Positions 1 to 9,134 of a DNA stretch of 64,000 nucleotides are shown here, in pieces. The DNA is from JALORV01 sp963791235 (lineage in GTDB: Bacteria; Pseudomonadota; Gammaproteobacteria; Burkholderiales; Burkholderiaceae_F): assembly GCA_963791235.1 (NCBI GenBank), contig CAWBRW010000029.1:744001-808000 (forward strand). The letters are read 5' to 3'. Made by a program: the position numbers and the translations under genes. Under the pieces are notes generated by a model. It had not been told where the DNA came from. It worked only from the letters and a program-made list of their open reading frames with translations, and did no database searches. The stretch's first letter is position 1. Each line of letters opens with the position of its first letter.

Positions 1-44
1 GAGGCTGGGTGGGCGCTGTGCATTTGATTTTCGGCGGAGCGCGC

Positions 45-168
45 GGCCGCTCCGGAGCGAGCCGACAAACCAATCTTGAGCGCTTCGCGCAACGCGCGAA
101 GCGTGCCGGAGCGAGTGCACGTGCAAGCCCCGACGCCGTCGGGGCTTGCGTACACGAGCGACGCCCCC
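45..168 (-). repeat. 3'-end dispersed repeat, copy 1, with internal hairpin
   Basis: This intergenic stretch starts a few bases after the TAA of the Bug receptor gene (170-172) and matches a second copy at about 22690-22810. Read in the direction of the upstream gene, both copies contain a GCGTC-CTCG-GTACGCAAG block, a GC hairpin, CTTGCACGTGCACTCG, TTGTCGGCT and CGCTCCGGAGCGGCC (a 12-base palindrome lies inside the last block). The hairpin here is CAAGCCCCGAC/GTCGGGGCTTG around GCC (124-148). A second hairpin (CGCTTCGCG/CGCGAAGCG, about 80-102) is present only in this copy. No T-run follows, so it is not a textbook terminator. No protein is supported across 1-169. Confidence 0.7.
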
Positions 169-169
169 G

Positions 170-1135
170 TTACATGGACCCGCGCAACCCCAGCCGATCG
201 ATCGTCGCCTTCTCTGCCTCGTAGGTCTGGCGTGCGAACTTCGTGTACTCCTCGGGGCCCATGTAGATCACCGGCTGGTCATAGCGTTCGAGCATGCCGA
301 GTACCTTGGGGTCGTCGAGCGCTTTCTTGAAGGCGTCGTGCAGCACTTTGACGGTCGCTGGGTCCATCCCGGCGGGGCCGGCGATGCCAAACGGCGAATC
401 CGACACCGTGTCGTAACCGAGTTCGTTCAAGGTCGGCACGTCGGGCCAGCGCTTCGTCCGTTTCGACCCGAAGGTGGCCAGCAACCGCAGCTTGCCCGCC
501 TCGACCTGGGGTGCAAAACCGGTCGAGTCGCTGACTGACATCAGGTGGCCGCCAAGAATCGCGGCCATCAGTTCAGCGCTGCCCTTGTACGGCACATGGG
601 TCAGCTTGATGCCGGCCTTCTGCGAGAACTCTTCCATCGCCAGGTGCGGCGTCGTGCCGGTGCCGGTCGAGCCGTAGTCGATCTTGCCCGGGTTCTTCTT
701 CGCGTCGTCGACGTAGTCCTTCAGCGTCTTCCACGGCGCACCGGCGGGCACGACGAGGCCGAAGGTGTAGCCGGTCAGGTTGATGACGTAGGTGAAGTCC
801 TTCAGCGGATCGAGCTGTGGCGCCTTCTGCATGTGCGGAATGCGGAACACGCCGAGCGGGATCTGCGACAGCGTGTAGCCGTCCGGCTTCGCGGTCTTGA
901 GTGCGAGCGGCGCGATCGTGCCACCGCCGCCCGGCTTGTTCTCGACGACGATCGACTGCTTCAGTTCACGGCCCGCGATCTCCGCAAACGCCCGCATCAC
1001 CTGATCGGTCGGGCCGCCGGCAGGAAAGGCGCAAAGCAGCGTGATCGAATGAGACGGAAAGGCTTGTGCGCGCAAGACGCCGTGCGGCAGCACGAGCGCG
1101 GCGCCGCCAGCCAGCAGTGCGGTGCGACGATCCAT
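170..1135 (-). CDS. Bug/TctC family periplasmic substrate-binding receptor
   Basis: This is a 321-residue extracytoplasmic receptor of the Bug/TctC family, which captures organic acids or other small carboxylated molecules for tripartite tricarboxylate transporters. The N-terminus has a twin-Arg-like signal (MDRRTALLAGG) ending near RAQA. Family hallmarks follow: FPAGGPTDQ near residue 38, VENKPGGGGTIA near 63, and VPYKGSAE in the second lobe. The ATG at 1133-1135 is preceded by a strong GAGGAGA ribosome site. No TctA/TctB membrane partners are nearby, so it is an orphan receptor, as most Bug genes in Burkholderiales are. The ligand cannot be predicted. A dispersed hairpin repeat follows its stop codon. 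Confidence 0.9.
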   Translation of the reverse strand: MDRRTALLAGGAALVLPHGVLRAQAFPSHSITLLCAFPAGGPTDQVMRAFAEIAGRELKQSIVVENKPGGGGTIAPLALKTAKPDGYTLSQIPLGVFRIPHMQKAPQLDPLKDFTYVINLTGYTFGLVVPAGAPWKTLKDYVDDAKKNPGKIDYGSTGTGTTPHLAMEEFSQKAGIKLTHVPYKGSAELMAAILGGHLMSVSDSTGFAPQVEAGKLRLLATFGSKRTKRWPDVPTLNELGYDTVSDSPFGIAGPAGMDPATVKVLHDAFKKALDDPKVLGMLERYDQPVIYMGPEEYTKFARQTYEAEKATIDRLGLRGSM

Positions 1136-1211
1136 CGGTGTCTCCTCGTATCGTTATGCGACCGAGTATAGGCACCGACTGCCCTGCGGACCATAGTCCG
1201 CAGCGGCGGGT

Positions 1212-2957
1212 TCAACCGAGTGTGACGCGGGTCTCCACGCGCCCGGCGCGCTCGTGCCATGCCGTCAGCGTGATTTCGGTTCCTGCCTTGCCCTGCACCA
1301 CCCAGTCGACATGCGCCCGATCGGCCGTGACGTTCTTGTTCGGCCAGAACGAGATGCCGGTGTGCAGATACGCCCAGCCTTCGAGTTCACCGAGTTCCTC
1401 GCGCGGCCTGCCGCTGACCAGCTTTGCGTCCGCGGGCACGGAGATCTCCGCCAGCACGCCGCGCAGCAACTTGCGCTTGACTGCCATCTTGCTGACGTAG
1501 CTTGGCAGCCAGCCGGTGTTCTGGACGATGAGGAGTACTCGCCACGTGTCGTTGCCGGCCGGCGTGACCTGAATCTCGCGCACGTCAAGCTTTGGCGAAA
1601 TCAGCGTCTGCCACAGCAACCATTTCGGGAAACGCTTGATTTCCTTCTCGCGCAGCGCCGGCGGAGGATTCGTGAACACCGCCATGCGGTTCCAGCCGCC
1701 GATCTCGACCTTGCCCAGCTGCGGATGAGCGAACGGTTGCCAGTCGACGTGGCCCTCGCCCGGCGCAATGCGCTGCGCCCACTCGAACACCTTGAGGTCG
1801 TCCTCGATCGGGTGATCCCTGAACCAGTGGATCCACTCCTTGTTGTCGATGCCGGCTTCCTTCTTCGGATTCCAGATCTCGATCGTCCAGATGTACATGC
1901 CGAGGTGCTCGTAGATCCAGTCGAACGCACCGGTGATGAATTCTCCGGGGTAGTACTGGAACTCGTGCCAGATCGAGATCGCCGGGTAACCGGTCAGCTC
2001 CTCGCCCTTCTTGCCCACCGCCTGGTAGGTCCACAGGTCTTCGGCCGGCAGCTTGTCGTCGGGCGCATGGCCGAACGGGCGCAGCAGCACGCCGGAGAAC
2101 GTGTGGATGCTGGTGCCGCCGCAGATGTTCGGGTGGCTGGTGAAGAAGTCGACGACCGCACGCACCTCGGGCTCGGAAGTCGGGTACGGTCCCGCGCCCA
2201 GCTGCTCGAACTCCTGCCGCCATCCCGACGGGAAGTTGCGGTTGAGATCGAGTCCCTGCGCGTTGCCGGTTACCCCCGCGATGCCGATCGACGTGCCGTC
2301 GTAGTTCTCGATGTGCCCTTCCGGTAGCAGGCGGTAGTAGTCGCCGCCCGGTGGATCGAGCGGGTCGCGCCGCACCATCAGCCGGGGCTCCTGCGGATGC
2401 TTTCTCCATGGGCCGTTCGGATCGGCGATGCGCATCTGCAGGATGCGGCCATTGCCGTCGATGTCTTCGGCAATCAGCCCCTCGACCGGTTCTTCGTCGA
2501 ACGGGTAGCGGCGCGTGGATGACCGAACGAATTTCGGGTGGTCCGCCATCGCCCACTCGGCGCCGTCCGGATTGATGCGCGGGCAGACGTAGAGCGTGCG
2601 TGTGTCCAGTGCGCGGCGGATCTCCGGGTCGGAATCCTTCCCCTTCATCAGCCAGTCAACGAAGTACAGGCACGCACTCGATGCCGTGAGCTCGACCGAG
2701 TGGATGTTGCCGTCAACCCAGTAGGCGGGCTTGTCGGCAGCCGGGCCGGTGGCCGCATTTGTGATCGTGAGCAGCGGGATCTCGCGGCCCTCATGGCTGC
2801 TGCCGATCGTCTCGAGCGCGATGTACTGAGGATGCTCGGACGCAAAGGCGCGAAGCAGCCGCATCAGGTCGTCGTAGCGGTAGAAACGCGAATAGTCGAT
2901 GGCGGGCATGTCAGGGCGGAGTGCAGCGCAGGCCGCGCGATGATACGCGGCCGTCAT
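1212..2957 (-). CDS. M14 family zinc carboxypeptidase
   Basis: A 581-residue metallocarboxypeptidase of the M14 (carboxypeptidase A-like) family. The zinc site is visible as the H-x-x-E of GNIHSVELTAS, with the third ligand in the later SIHTFSG segment and the general-base Glu in IWTIEIWNP. The catalytic domain fills about residues 15-400, followed by a roughly 180-residue C-terminal beta-rich extension. There is no convincing signal peptide, so a cytoplasmic location is likely. The ATG at 2957 has a close AGAAGGAG site. A second ATG at 2909 would give a protein starting MPAIDYSRFY but lacks a ribosome site. It is divergent from dgkA, whose start lies only 36 bases away, so the promoters must be close or overlapping. 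Confidence 0.85.
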   Translation of the reverse strand: MTAAYHRAACAALRPDMPAIDYSRFYRYDDLMRLLRAFASEHPQYIALETIGSSHEGREIPLLTITNAATGPAADKPAYWVDGNIHSVELTASSACLYFVDWLMKGKDSDPEIRRALDTRTLYVCPRINPDGAEWAMADHPKFVRSSTRRYPFDEEPVEGLIAEDIDGNGRILQMRIADPNGPWRKHPQEPRLMVRRDPLDPPGGDYYRLLPEGHIENYDGTSIGIAGVTGNAQGLDLNRNFPSGWRQEFEQLGAGPYPTSEPEVRAVVDFFTSHPNICGGTSIHTFSGVLLRPFGHAPDDKLPAEDLWTYQAVGKKGEELTGYPAISIWHEFQYYPGEFITGAFDWIYEHLGMYIWTIEIWNPKKEAGIDNKEWIHWFRDHPIEDDLKVFEWAQRIAPGEGHVDWQPFAHPQLGKVEIGGWNRMAVFTNPPPALREKEIKRFPKWLLWQTLISPKLDVREIQVTPAGNDTWRVLLIVQNTGWLPSYVSKMAVKRKLLRGVLAEISVPADAKLVSGRPREELGELEGWAYLHTGISFWPNKNVTADRAHVDWVVQGKAGTEITLTAWHERAGRVETRVTLG

Positions 2958-2993
2958 CAGCTCCTTCTGGTTGCGCCGTTATGATTTCGCACG

Positions 2994-3416
2994 ATGCCAT
3001 CCGAACCGAGCCCACCTGCCACGTCTTCCGGGACGTCCGACAGCCGCACGTTCAAGGGGCGGCGCGGGCTGCAGCGCGTGTTGAACGCCACCGGCTACTC
3101 GTTCGACGGGCTGCGCGCGGCGTGGACGCACGAGGAGGCGTTCCGCCAGGAACTCATGCTGGCCGCGGTGCTGATTCCGGTCGCCATCTTCCTGCCCGTG
3201 AGCCTCGTGGAGAAGATCCTGCTCGTCGGCGTCGTTGTGCTGGTCCTGATCGTCGAACTGCTCAACACCGGCATCGAAGCCGCGGTGGATCGCGACAGCC
3301 TGGAGATCAATCCGCTGGGCAAGCGCGCCAAGGACTTTGGCAGCGCTGCCGTCATGTTGTCGCTGCTGCTTGCAGGTGGCACCTGGGTCGCGATCATCGG
3401 CTCGCACTTCCTTTGA
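2994..3416 (+). CDS. dgkA: Diacylglycerol kinase
   Basis: A 140-residue integral membrane diacylglycerol kinase that phosphorylates diacylglycerol with ATP to phosphatidic acid, recycling lipid released during envelope glycan synthesis. The family signature ELLNTGIEAAVD is present, followed by the conserved GKRAKDFGSAAV helix. Three hydrophobic helices are evident after an extended N-terminal tail of about 25 residues rich in Ser and Pro. It is somewhat longer than the E. coli enzyme (about 122 residues) because of this tail. It precedes purC by 44 bases on the same strand, but the functions are unrelated. Confidence 0.93.
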   Translation: MPSEPSPPATSSGTSDSRTFKGRRGLQRVLNATGYSFDGLRAAWTHEEAFRQELMLAAVLIPVAIFLPVSLVEKILLVGVVVLVLIVELLNTGIEAAVDRDSLEINPLGKRAKDFGSAAVMLSLLLAGGTWVAIIGSHFL

Positions 3417-3460
3417 CCGGCTTCCGTGCGCCGTACACTTCGCCCGGGGAGGAAAGGTCA

Positions 3461-4354
3461 ATGAAAGCCGGGTTGCTGAATTCCAATATCCGCTCGTTGC
3501 CGCTGGTGTACCGCGGCAAGGTACGTGACAGCTACGCCGTTGGAAACGACAAGCTTCTGCTGGTCACGTCGGACCGGCTATCGGCGTTCGACGTCGTGAT
3601 GAACCAGCCGATCCCGGACAAGGGGCGCGTGCTGAATGCGATGTCGAATTTCTGGTTCGAAAAGCTCGGCCACATCATTCCAAACCATCTGACCGGCATC
3701 GAACCCGAAAGCGTCGTTGCGGCGGACGAGCACGACCAGGTGCGCGGCCGGGCCGTAGTCGCGATGCGGCTGAAGCCGATTCCGGTCGAGGCGGTCGTGC
3801 GCGGCTACCTGATCGGCTCAGGGTGGAAGGACTACCAGAAGACCGGCGAAGTCTGCGGAATCGAATTGCCGCGGGGCCTGCAAATGGCGAGCCGTTTGCC
3901 GGAGCCGATCTTCACGCCTGCCACCAAGGCGGCGAGCGGCCTGCATGACGAGAACATCAGTTTCGAACGCGTCAAGGCAACGATCGGCGCCGAGCTGGCC
4001 TTCAAGATCCAGACGGTCGCCCTGACGCTGTACCGCGCCGCCGCCGATTACGCGTTAACCCGCGGCATCATCATCGCCGACACCAAGTTCGAGTTCGGCA
4101 CCGATGCCGATGGTCAGGTGCGGCTGATGGACGAGGTGCTGACAGCGGATTCATCACGCTTCTGGCCCGCGGATGAATACGAGGAGGGTGTTTCGCCCCC
4201 GTCCTTCGACAAGCAGTTCGTGCGTGACTGGCTCGAAGAACAGCACTGGAACAAGGCACCGCCGCCGCCCGACCTACCGGCCGACATCGTCGAAAGGACC
4301 GCGGCGAAGTACCGGGAAGCGTTGAAACGGCTCACCGGAAAGACGCTCGATTGA
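3461..4354 (+). CDS. purC: Phosphoribosylaminoimidazole-succinocarboxamide (SAICAR) synthase
   Basis: A 297-residue cytoplasmic SAICAR synthase, which joins aspartate to CAIR with ATP in de novo purine synthesis. Family landmarks are YRGKVRDSYAV near the N-terminus, TSDRLSAFDV, EAVVRGYLIGSGWKDY, and KFEFG with LMDEVLTADSSRFW in the catalytic core. The length matches the longer PurC form seen in Betaproteobacteria and yeast ADE1-type enzymes. The chosen ATG follows GGAGGAAAGGTCA, a strong ribosome site; longer upstream extensions run into dgkA. It heads the purC-purE-purK-tsaC gene string. Confidence 0.96.
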   Translation: MKAGLLNSNIRSLPLVYRGKVRDSYAVGNDKLLLVTSDRLSAFDVVMNQPIPDKGRVLNAMSNFWFEKLGHIIPNHLTGIEPESVVAADEHDQVRGRAVVAMRLKPIPVEAVVRGYLIGSGWKDYQKTGEVCGIELPRGLQMASRLPEPIFTPATKAASGLHDENISFERVKATIGAELAFKIQTVALTLYRAAADYALTRGIIIADTKFEFGTDADGQVRLMDEVLTADSSRFWPADEYEEGVSPPSFDKQFVRDWLEEQHWNKAPPPPDLPADIVERTAAKYREALKRLTGKTLD

Positions 4355-4429
4355 TTGCCTACAATCGCGCCTCGTGCTGGCGGGCACGGATTTCCGCCCG
4401 ACCGTCGACCGCCCCACTTTCTTGAAGTC

Positions 4430-4933
4430 ATGAACAGCCAAACTCATCCCGCACCGCTCGTCGGAGTGGTCATGGGCTCCAATTCCGACTGGGACGTCAT
4501 GCAGCACGCCTGCGAGGTGCTGAAGGAATTCGGTGTCCGCTTCGAGGCGCGCGTCGTGTCCGCGCACCGCACGCCGGACGATATGTTTGCGTATGCCGAT
4601 GAGGCCCGCGCGCGCGGGCTGCGCGCGATCATTGCCGGCGCCGGCGGTGCGGCGCACCTGCCGGGCATGATTGCTTCGAAGACCGTGATCCCGGTGCTCG
4701 GCGTGCCGATTCCGTCCAAATACCTGCGCGGCGAGGACTCGTTGCTGTCGATCGTGCAGATGCCGCGCGGCGTGCCGGTCGCCACCTTCGCGATCGGCGA
4801 GGCCGGCGCGGCCAATGCGGGCCTGTTTGCGGTGGCGATGCTCGCCACCGAGGACGCCGAACTCTCGATGAAGCTCGCGCAGTACCGCGCCACGCAGACC
4901 GAGAAGGCGCGCAACATGACGCTGCCGCTGTAG
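4430..4933 (+). CDS. purE: N5-carboxyaminoimidazole ribonucleotide mutase
   Basis: A 167-residue class I PurE that moves the carboxylate of N5-CAIR to carbon to make CAIR. The substrate-binding MGSNSDWDVM loop, the SAHRTPD motif with catalytic His, and GAGGAAHLPGM are all present. The length is normal. The start at ATG 4430 gives MNSQTHPAP; an upstream in-frame extension is GC-rich non-coding sequence. PurE works directly with PurK, encoded 45 bases downstream, and the product feeds PurC encoded just upstream. Confidence 0.96.
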   Translation: MNSQTHPAPLVGVVMGSNSDWDVMQHACEVLKEFGVRFEARVVSAHRTPDDMFAYADEARARGLRAIIAGAGGAAHLPGMIASKTVIPVLGVPIPSKYLRGEDSLLSIVQMPRGVPVATFAIGEAGAANAGLFAVAMLATEDAELSMKLAQYRATQTEKARNMTLPL

Positions 4934-4978
4934 CGGCCGCGTGCGCGGCGCCAGCTGCGTAGCCACTGCACCACCCTG

Positions 4979-6151
4979 ATGACTCCCTCGACGACGTCCG
5001 CACCCATTGCACCTGGCAGCTGGCTGGGACTGCTCGGTGGCGGGCAGCTCGGCCGCATGTTCTGCATGGCGGCGCAATCGCTCGGCTACAAGGTCTGCGT
5101 GCTCGACCCCGGCCGCGACAGCCCTGCGGGTGCCGTCGCCGACGATCACCTCTGTGCCGATTACCTGGACCAGGCCGCGCTGGCCGAGCTGGCGCGCCGC
5201 TGCCGTGCGGCGACGACCGAATTCGAGAACGTTCCGGCCGCGGCGCTGGCGTTCCTCGCGCAACACTGCGCCGTCAGTCCCGAGGCGGCCAGCGTCGCGA
5301 TCGCGCAGGATCGCATCAGCGAGAAGCGCTTTCTCGCGGCGAGCGGCATCGCCGTGGCTCCGCATGCCGTCATCACTGAGGCCTCCGACTTCGACCGGCT
5401 CGATGCTCGACTGTTGCCCGGCATCCTGAAATCGGCCCGGCTCGGCTACGACGGCAAGGGCCAGGCCCGCGTCGCGACACTCGGCGAGGCGCGGGCGGCA
5501 TGGCAGGCGATGGGCTCAGTGCCCTGCGTGCTCGAACAAAGGCTCGCCCTGAAGCTCGAGGTCTCGATCGTCGTCGCGCGTACCCGCAGCGGGGCGACCA
5601 CCACCTTTCCGGTTTCCGAGAACGAGCACCGGGGCGGCATCCTTGCCGCATCGATCGTTCCGGCGCGCATCGACGCCGCGCTGACGCAGCGCGCGCGCGA
5701 CGCCGCGATCGCGGTGGCCGCGGCGATGAACTACGTCGGCGTGCTCTGCGTCGAGTTCTTCGTGCTCGACGACGGGCGCCTGCTGGCGAACGAGATCGCG
5801 CCGCGGCCGCACAACAGCGGCCACTACACGATCGACGCCTGCGTCAGCAGCCAGTTCGACGAGCAGGCGCGCGTGCTGGCAGGCCAGCCGCTTGGGGACA
5901 CGAGCCTGCTGACGCCGGCAGTGATGCTCAACATCCTCGGCGACGTCTGGTTCGACGGCAAGCGCATGCGCGAACCGGACTGGCCGTCCGTTCTCGCCGT
6001 GCCCGGCGCCAAGCTGCACCTGTACGGCAAGAGCGAAGCGCGGCGCGGTCGCAAGATGGGCCATGTGACGTGTGTGGCGGCAACGCTGGCGGAGGCACTT
6101 GGCCGCGCCGCAGAAGTGGCGCGCGTGCTCGGCATCACGCCGCCGCACTGA
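4979..6151 (+). CDS. purK: N5-carboxyaminoimidazole ribonucleotide synthase
   Basis: A 390-residue ATP-grasp enzyme that carboxylates aminoimidazole ribonucleotide with bicarbonate and ATP to N5-CAIR, the substrate of PurE. The N-terminal LGLLGGGQLGRMF nucleotide-fold motif, TTEFENVPA, the ATP-grasp KSARLGYDGKGQ loop, FPVSENEHRGGIL and NEIAPRPHNSGHYT are all visible. The full domain order is intact and the length is normal. It sits between purE and the t6A gene, with only 6 bases before the latter, so these genes are probably co-transcribed. Confidence 0.96.
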   Translation: MTPSTTSAPIAPGSWLGLLGGGQLGRMFCMAAQSLGYKVCVLDPGRDSPAGAVADDHLCADYLDQAALAELARRCRAATTEFENVPAAALAFLAQHCAVSPEAASVAIAQDRISEKRFLAASGIAVAPHAVITEASDFDRLDARLLPGILKSARLGYDGKGQARVATLGEARAAWQAMGSVPCVLEQRLALKLEVSIVVARTRSGATTTFPVSENEHRGGILAASIVPARIDAALTQRARDAAIAVAAAMNYVGVLCVEFFVLDDGRLLANEIAPRPHNSGHYTIDACVSSQFDEQARVLAGQPLGDTSLLTPAVMLNILGDVWFDGKRMREPDWPSVLAVPGAKLHLYGKSEARRGRKMGHVTCVAATLAEALGRAAEVARVLGITPPH

Positions 6152-6157
6152 GTCGCC

Positions 6158-7147
6158 ATGGAATCGCGGCCGGTCGATGCCGAGGCGATTGCGCGTGCCG
6201 TCGATGTGCTCAGGCGCGGCGGCCTGGTCGCGATGCCCACCGAAACGGTCTACGGCCTCGCCGCGGATGCCGGCAACGAAGCCGCGGTGCGTGCGATCTT
6301 CGCCGCCAAGGGCCGCCCCGCCGATCACCCGGTCATCGTGCACATCCCCGATGCCGCAGCGATGCATCACTGGGCGGCCGATGTTCCCGCGGCGGCTGAC
6401 GCTCTTGCTGCGGCCTTCTGGCCCGGCCCGCTGACGCTGGTGCTCAGGCGCGCTGCGGCGGTCTCCGATCTGATCACCGGCGGGCAGGACACGGTGGGCC
6501 TGCGTTGCCCGGCTCATCCCTGGGCGTGCGCGCTGCTGCAGGCATTTGGCGGTGGACTCGCCGCTCCAAGCGCCAACCGCTTCGGACGGATCAGCCCGAC
6601 CTCCGCCCGGCATGTGGTCGATGAGCTCGGCCTCAAGCCGGACGGGGTGGTCGACATGGTGTTGGACGGCGGCAGCTGTCCGGTTGGCATCGAGTCGACG
6701 ATCGTCGATCTGTCTGGCCCGACGCCGCGTCTGCTGCGTCCCGGCGCCGTGACGCGTGAGCAACTGGAAGACGTGCTCGGTGTGCCGGTGGGCGACAGCG
6801 ATGCCGGCGCACCGCGCGTGCCCGGCGCACTTGAGAAGCATTACGCGCCAAGGACCGCACTGGAAGTGGTGCCGGTAAGCGATGTGGCGGCGCGTGTGTC
6901 AGCGGCAGCGCCTGAGCCTGTGGCCGTGCTGGCGCCGGACTGGGCGGTGCGGTCGGCGCCCAACCTCAAACTGCACCTGCTGGCCGCCGACCGCCCGTCG
7001 GATTACGCCCGGGCGCTCTATGAAAACCTGCGCCGGCTGGACGCCTGCGGAGCTGTGTGCCTGATCGTCGCCGAGCCACCCGCTGGCCCGGACTGGGAGG
7101 CCGTGCGGGATCGTCTCAAACGCGCATCAGCGGGCAGTGCAGCATGA
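6158..7147 (+). CDS. tsaC: L-threonylcarbamoyladenylate synthase, Sua5 type
   Basis: A 329-residue enzyme that makes threonylcarbamoyl-AMP from threonine, bicarbonate and ATP, the first step of the universal tRNA modification t6A at position 37. The YrdC domain occupies about residues 8-200: PTETVYGLA, KGRPADHPVIVHI, FWPGPLTLVL and SANRFGRISPTSA. A C-terminal Sua5 domain of about 110 residues follows a linker, so this is the long Sua5/YwlC form rather than short TsaC. It starts 6 bases after purK. A later gene in the window (tcdA) encodes the enzyme that cyclises t6A. Confidence 0.93.
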   Translation: MESRPVDAEAIARAVDVLRRGGLVAMPTETVYGLAADAGNEAAVRAIFAAKGRPADHPVIVHIPDAAAMHHWAADVPAAADALAAAFWPGPLTLVLRRAAAVSDLITGGQDTVGLRCPAHPWACALLQAFGGGLAAPSANRFGRISPTSARHVVDELGLKPDGVVDMVLDGGSCPVGIESTIVDLSGPTPRLLRPGAVTREQLEDVLGVPVGDSDAGAPRVPGALEKHYAPRTALEVVPVSDVAARVSAAAPEPVAVLAPDWAVRSAPNLKLHLLAADRPSDYARALYENLRRLDACGAVCLIVAEPPAGPDWEAVRDRLKRASAGSAA

Positions 7148-7228
7148 GCTTCGGACGTGGCTCGGCGTATGATTTTCTCCGCTCGAGGAGACGGGCGCAG
7201 TTCAGCGGACCAACAAAGGGGAAAGACG

Positions 7229-8245
7229 ATGTTTAATTTGAGCCGCAATGCGGCACGCTACTTTGCGGCCGCGGCCGCAACGTTGTTCCTGATTTCGTGC
7301 GGAGGCAGTGACGACACTCCGGCACCGCCGCCGTTTGGCGCAACGACACAGGTCCTTGGGTCCAGCGTGAGCGACAACGGAAATCAATGCCAAGCACGGC
7401 CATCCGAGTGTCTGCCGACGCCGCCGGCCTACAATCAGCTGGATTCGAATGGACCGCTGTGGGTCAATACCGTGGCAGCGCGTTACGGCGCCACTGTGAA
7501 CCCGTCACTCAAGGGCGGCACTAATTTCGCGTATGCAGATGCTCGGACGGGTGTAGTTCCGAGCTTTGGCACGACGACGCCTCCACCGGCGATTGCTCCA
7601 AGCCTGGTCGAACAGACCGAAACCATGCTCGCCCGAAACGGCTACAACATTAACCCGCAAAATCTGGTCATCGTCGAGGCAACCGGAGCGTTCTCGAACA
7701 GTACACAGGCAGCCTTGGCATTGGTACTTGCGAATCCGACGAGTGCGGCCACGATCGGGAACAACACGGTAACGGCTTCGCTGACCGACGTCGTGGGAAT
7801 CCTGAACCGGCTTTATGCAGCCGGAGCCCGCAATATCCTGCTGCTCAATTCCGGGGATATGAGCAAGTCAGTGGCTGCACGAGCCCTCGCGCAATCGCCG
7901 GCAACAGCGCCGTTAGTAGTTTTGCTGGCTCAAATGTCCGCTGGCTTCAACAGCAATCTCGCGACTCAGGTCAACAACGTCAAAGCTGTCTCACCGGGAC
8001 TGAATATCTATCTGGTTGATGTGTTCTCGTGGCAGAACGAGATCGCCGCGAACCCGGCGGCTTTCGGTATAGCGAACGTCATACAGCCCTGCCTTATCCC
8101 GGCAACGGCGACGACACCGCAGATCCTGTGTTCAACCGATCCGGCCGTCCAGAACACGTATTTCTTCTGGGATACGGGCAGCCATCCGACCTACGGGACT
8201 GGGCAGCTTCTCGCTCAGCGCGCCATCGCGACGATCGGTCGGTAG
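7229..8245 (+). CDS. SGNH/GDSL-like hydrolase lipoprotein
   Basis: A 338-residue putative lipoprotein: an N-terminal hydrophobic segment ends in the lipobox LISC (Cys 24). The mature region resembles GDSL/SGNH esterases. Block I reads LGSSVSDNGN, so the usual GDS motif has Ser in place of Asp before the likely nucleophile. The oxyanion block appears as GGTNFAYADARTG, and the catalytic Asp-x-x-His block as DTGSHPTYGTGQ near the C-terminus. The ATG at 7229 has AAAGGGGAAAG upstream. Function is probably periplasmic or surface esterase activity; the substrate is unknown. Its coding GC content looks lower than that of the neighbours, and a strong terminator follows. Confidence 0.8.
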   Translation: MFNLSRNAARYFAAAAATLFLISCGGSDDTPAPPPFGATTQVLGSSVSDNGNQCQARPSECLPTPPAYNQLDSNGPLWVNTVAARYGATVNPSLKGGTNFAYADARTGVVPSFGTTTPPPAIAPSLVEQTETMLARNGYNINPQNLVIVEATGAFSNSTQAALALVLANPTSAATIGNNTVTASLTDVVGILNRLYAAGARNILLLNSGDMSKSVAARALAQSPATAPLVVLLAQMSAGFNSNLATQVNNVKAVSPGLNIYLVDVFSWQNEIAANPAAFGIANVIQPCLIPATATTPQILCSTDPAVQNTYFFWDTGSHPTYGTGQLLAQRAIATIGR

Positions 8246-8266
8246 CAACGGAAGCGTGGGTGGAAC

Positions 8267-8288
8267 CGGCGCCTTCGGGCGCCGTTTT
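8267..8288 (+). terminator. Rho-independent terminator after the SGNH lipoprotein gene
   Basis: A perfect 7-bp stem CGGCGCC/GGCGCCG with a TTCG tetraloop is followed by TTTTC. It lies 22 bases after the stop codon of the SGNH gene and before the convergent hydrolase gene at 8331. Confidence 0.85.
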
Positions 8289-8330
8289 CATTTGAGCCGC
8301 AGCGGACCTGCATGAAGTCGAGTCCATGCA

Positions 8331-9134
8331 TCATTCCGTCGGCGCCTTTCCTGCGACATTGCGGTAGAGCCCCTCGATCGCCTCGATGACCACCTGCGGC
8401 TGGTCGCGCTGTGGCGCGTGGCCGCAGTCGGCAAGCTTGAGCAGGCGACACGGTGAGCGCACTCCGGCGGCGATGCGGTCGAGTTGCTCCATCGTCGCGT
8501 ACTGGTCGTCATAGCCCTGGATCGCCAGCACCGGACAGCGGATCTTCGGCAGTTCGGCCTCGATGTTCCAGAGCCTGAACGCCGGGTCGAGCCAGCCGTC
8601 GTTCCAGCCGAAGAACGCACCATCCGGATCGTCGTGCACGCGCGCCAGCGGGCCGCGCAGCTTGCCGCGCTCCCACGCTTCACGCGCGGCGCGGATACCG
8701 ACAATCGTCACGTCCTCGACGAACACGTGGGGCGCCATGATCGCGATGGCGCGCGGCGCATGGCGCGCCGCATGGAGCAGCGCGATCGAGCCGCCGTCGC
8801 TATGGCCCACGAGCATTGGTGAATCGACGCCCAGCTGCCGCAGCAGCGCGGGCAGCACGTCCCAGGCTTCACGATGCAGGTAGTCGGTGCCGCGTGGCTG
8901 CCCCAGAGGCGTCGATCGGCCATAGCCGCGACGCGAGTACACGAGGCCCGGCGTATCGAGCCGGTCGCACAGCGTGCGCGGAAAGTCGCGCCAGCCAGCG
9001 ACGGACCCAAGCCCTTCGTGCAGGAACACCAGCGGCAAGCCACTGCGTTCCGGGGCGATGCGCAGGATTTCGAGGCGCTCGCCAGCGACCTCGGCCCAGC
9101 CGATGGTCATGCCTGGCGGTGGCTCACGCGGCAC
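8331..9134 (-). CDS. Alpha/beta hydrolase
   Basis: A 267-residue alpha/beta-hydrolase-fold protein. The oxyanion strand reads VFLHEGLGSVAGW, the nucleophile elbow is VGHSDGGS, the acid is probably in IQGYDDQY, and the catalytic His is in ADCGHAPQRDQP. The second start MTIGWAEV (residue 9) is also possible, because the longer form overlaps the end of the HdeD-like gene by 11 bases. The two genes are thus likely translationally coupled. The arrangement resembles carboxylesterases or MhpC-like hydrolases; the substrate cannot be told from sequence. Confidence 0.85.
   Translation of the reverse strand: MPREPPPGMTIGWAEVAGERLEILRIAPERSGLPLVFLHEGLGSVAGWRDFPRTLCDRLDTPGLVYSRRGYGRSTPLGQPRGTDYLHREAWDVLPALLRQLGVDSPMLVGHSDGGSIALLHAARHAPRAIAIMAPHVFVEDVTIVGIRAAREAWERGKLRGPLARVHDDPDGAFFGWNDGWLDPAFRLWNIEAELPKIRCPVLAIQGYDDQYATMEQLDRIAAGVRSPCRLLKLADCGHAPQRDQPQVVIEAIEGLYRNVAGKAPTE

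Noticed and set aside
4274..6841. Long minus-strand open frames antisense to purE, purK and tsaC
   Set aside because: They show only the low-complexity Arg/Ala/Gly composition typical of antisense frames in GC-rich DNA, and they lie over genes with unambiguous family motifs.
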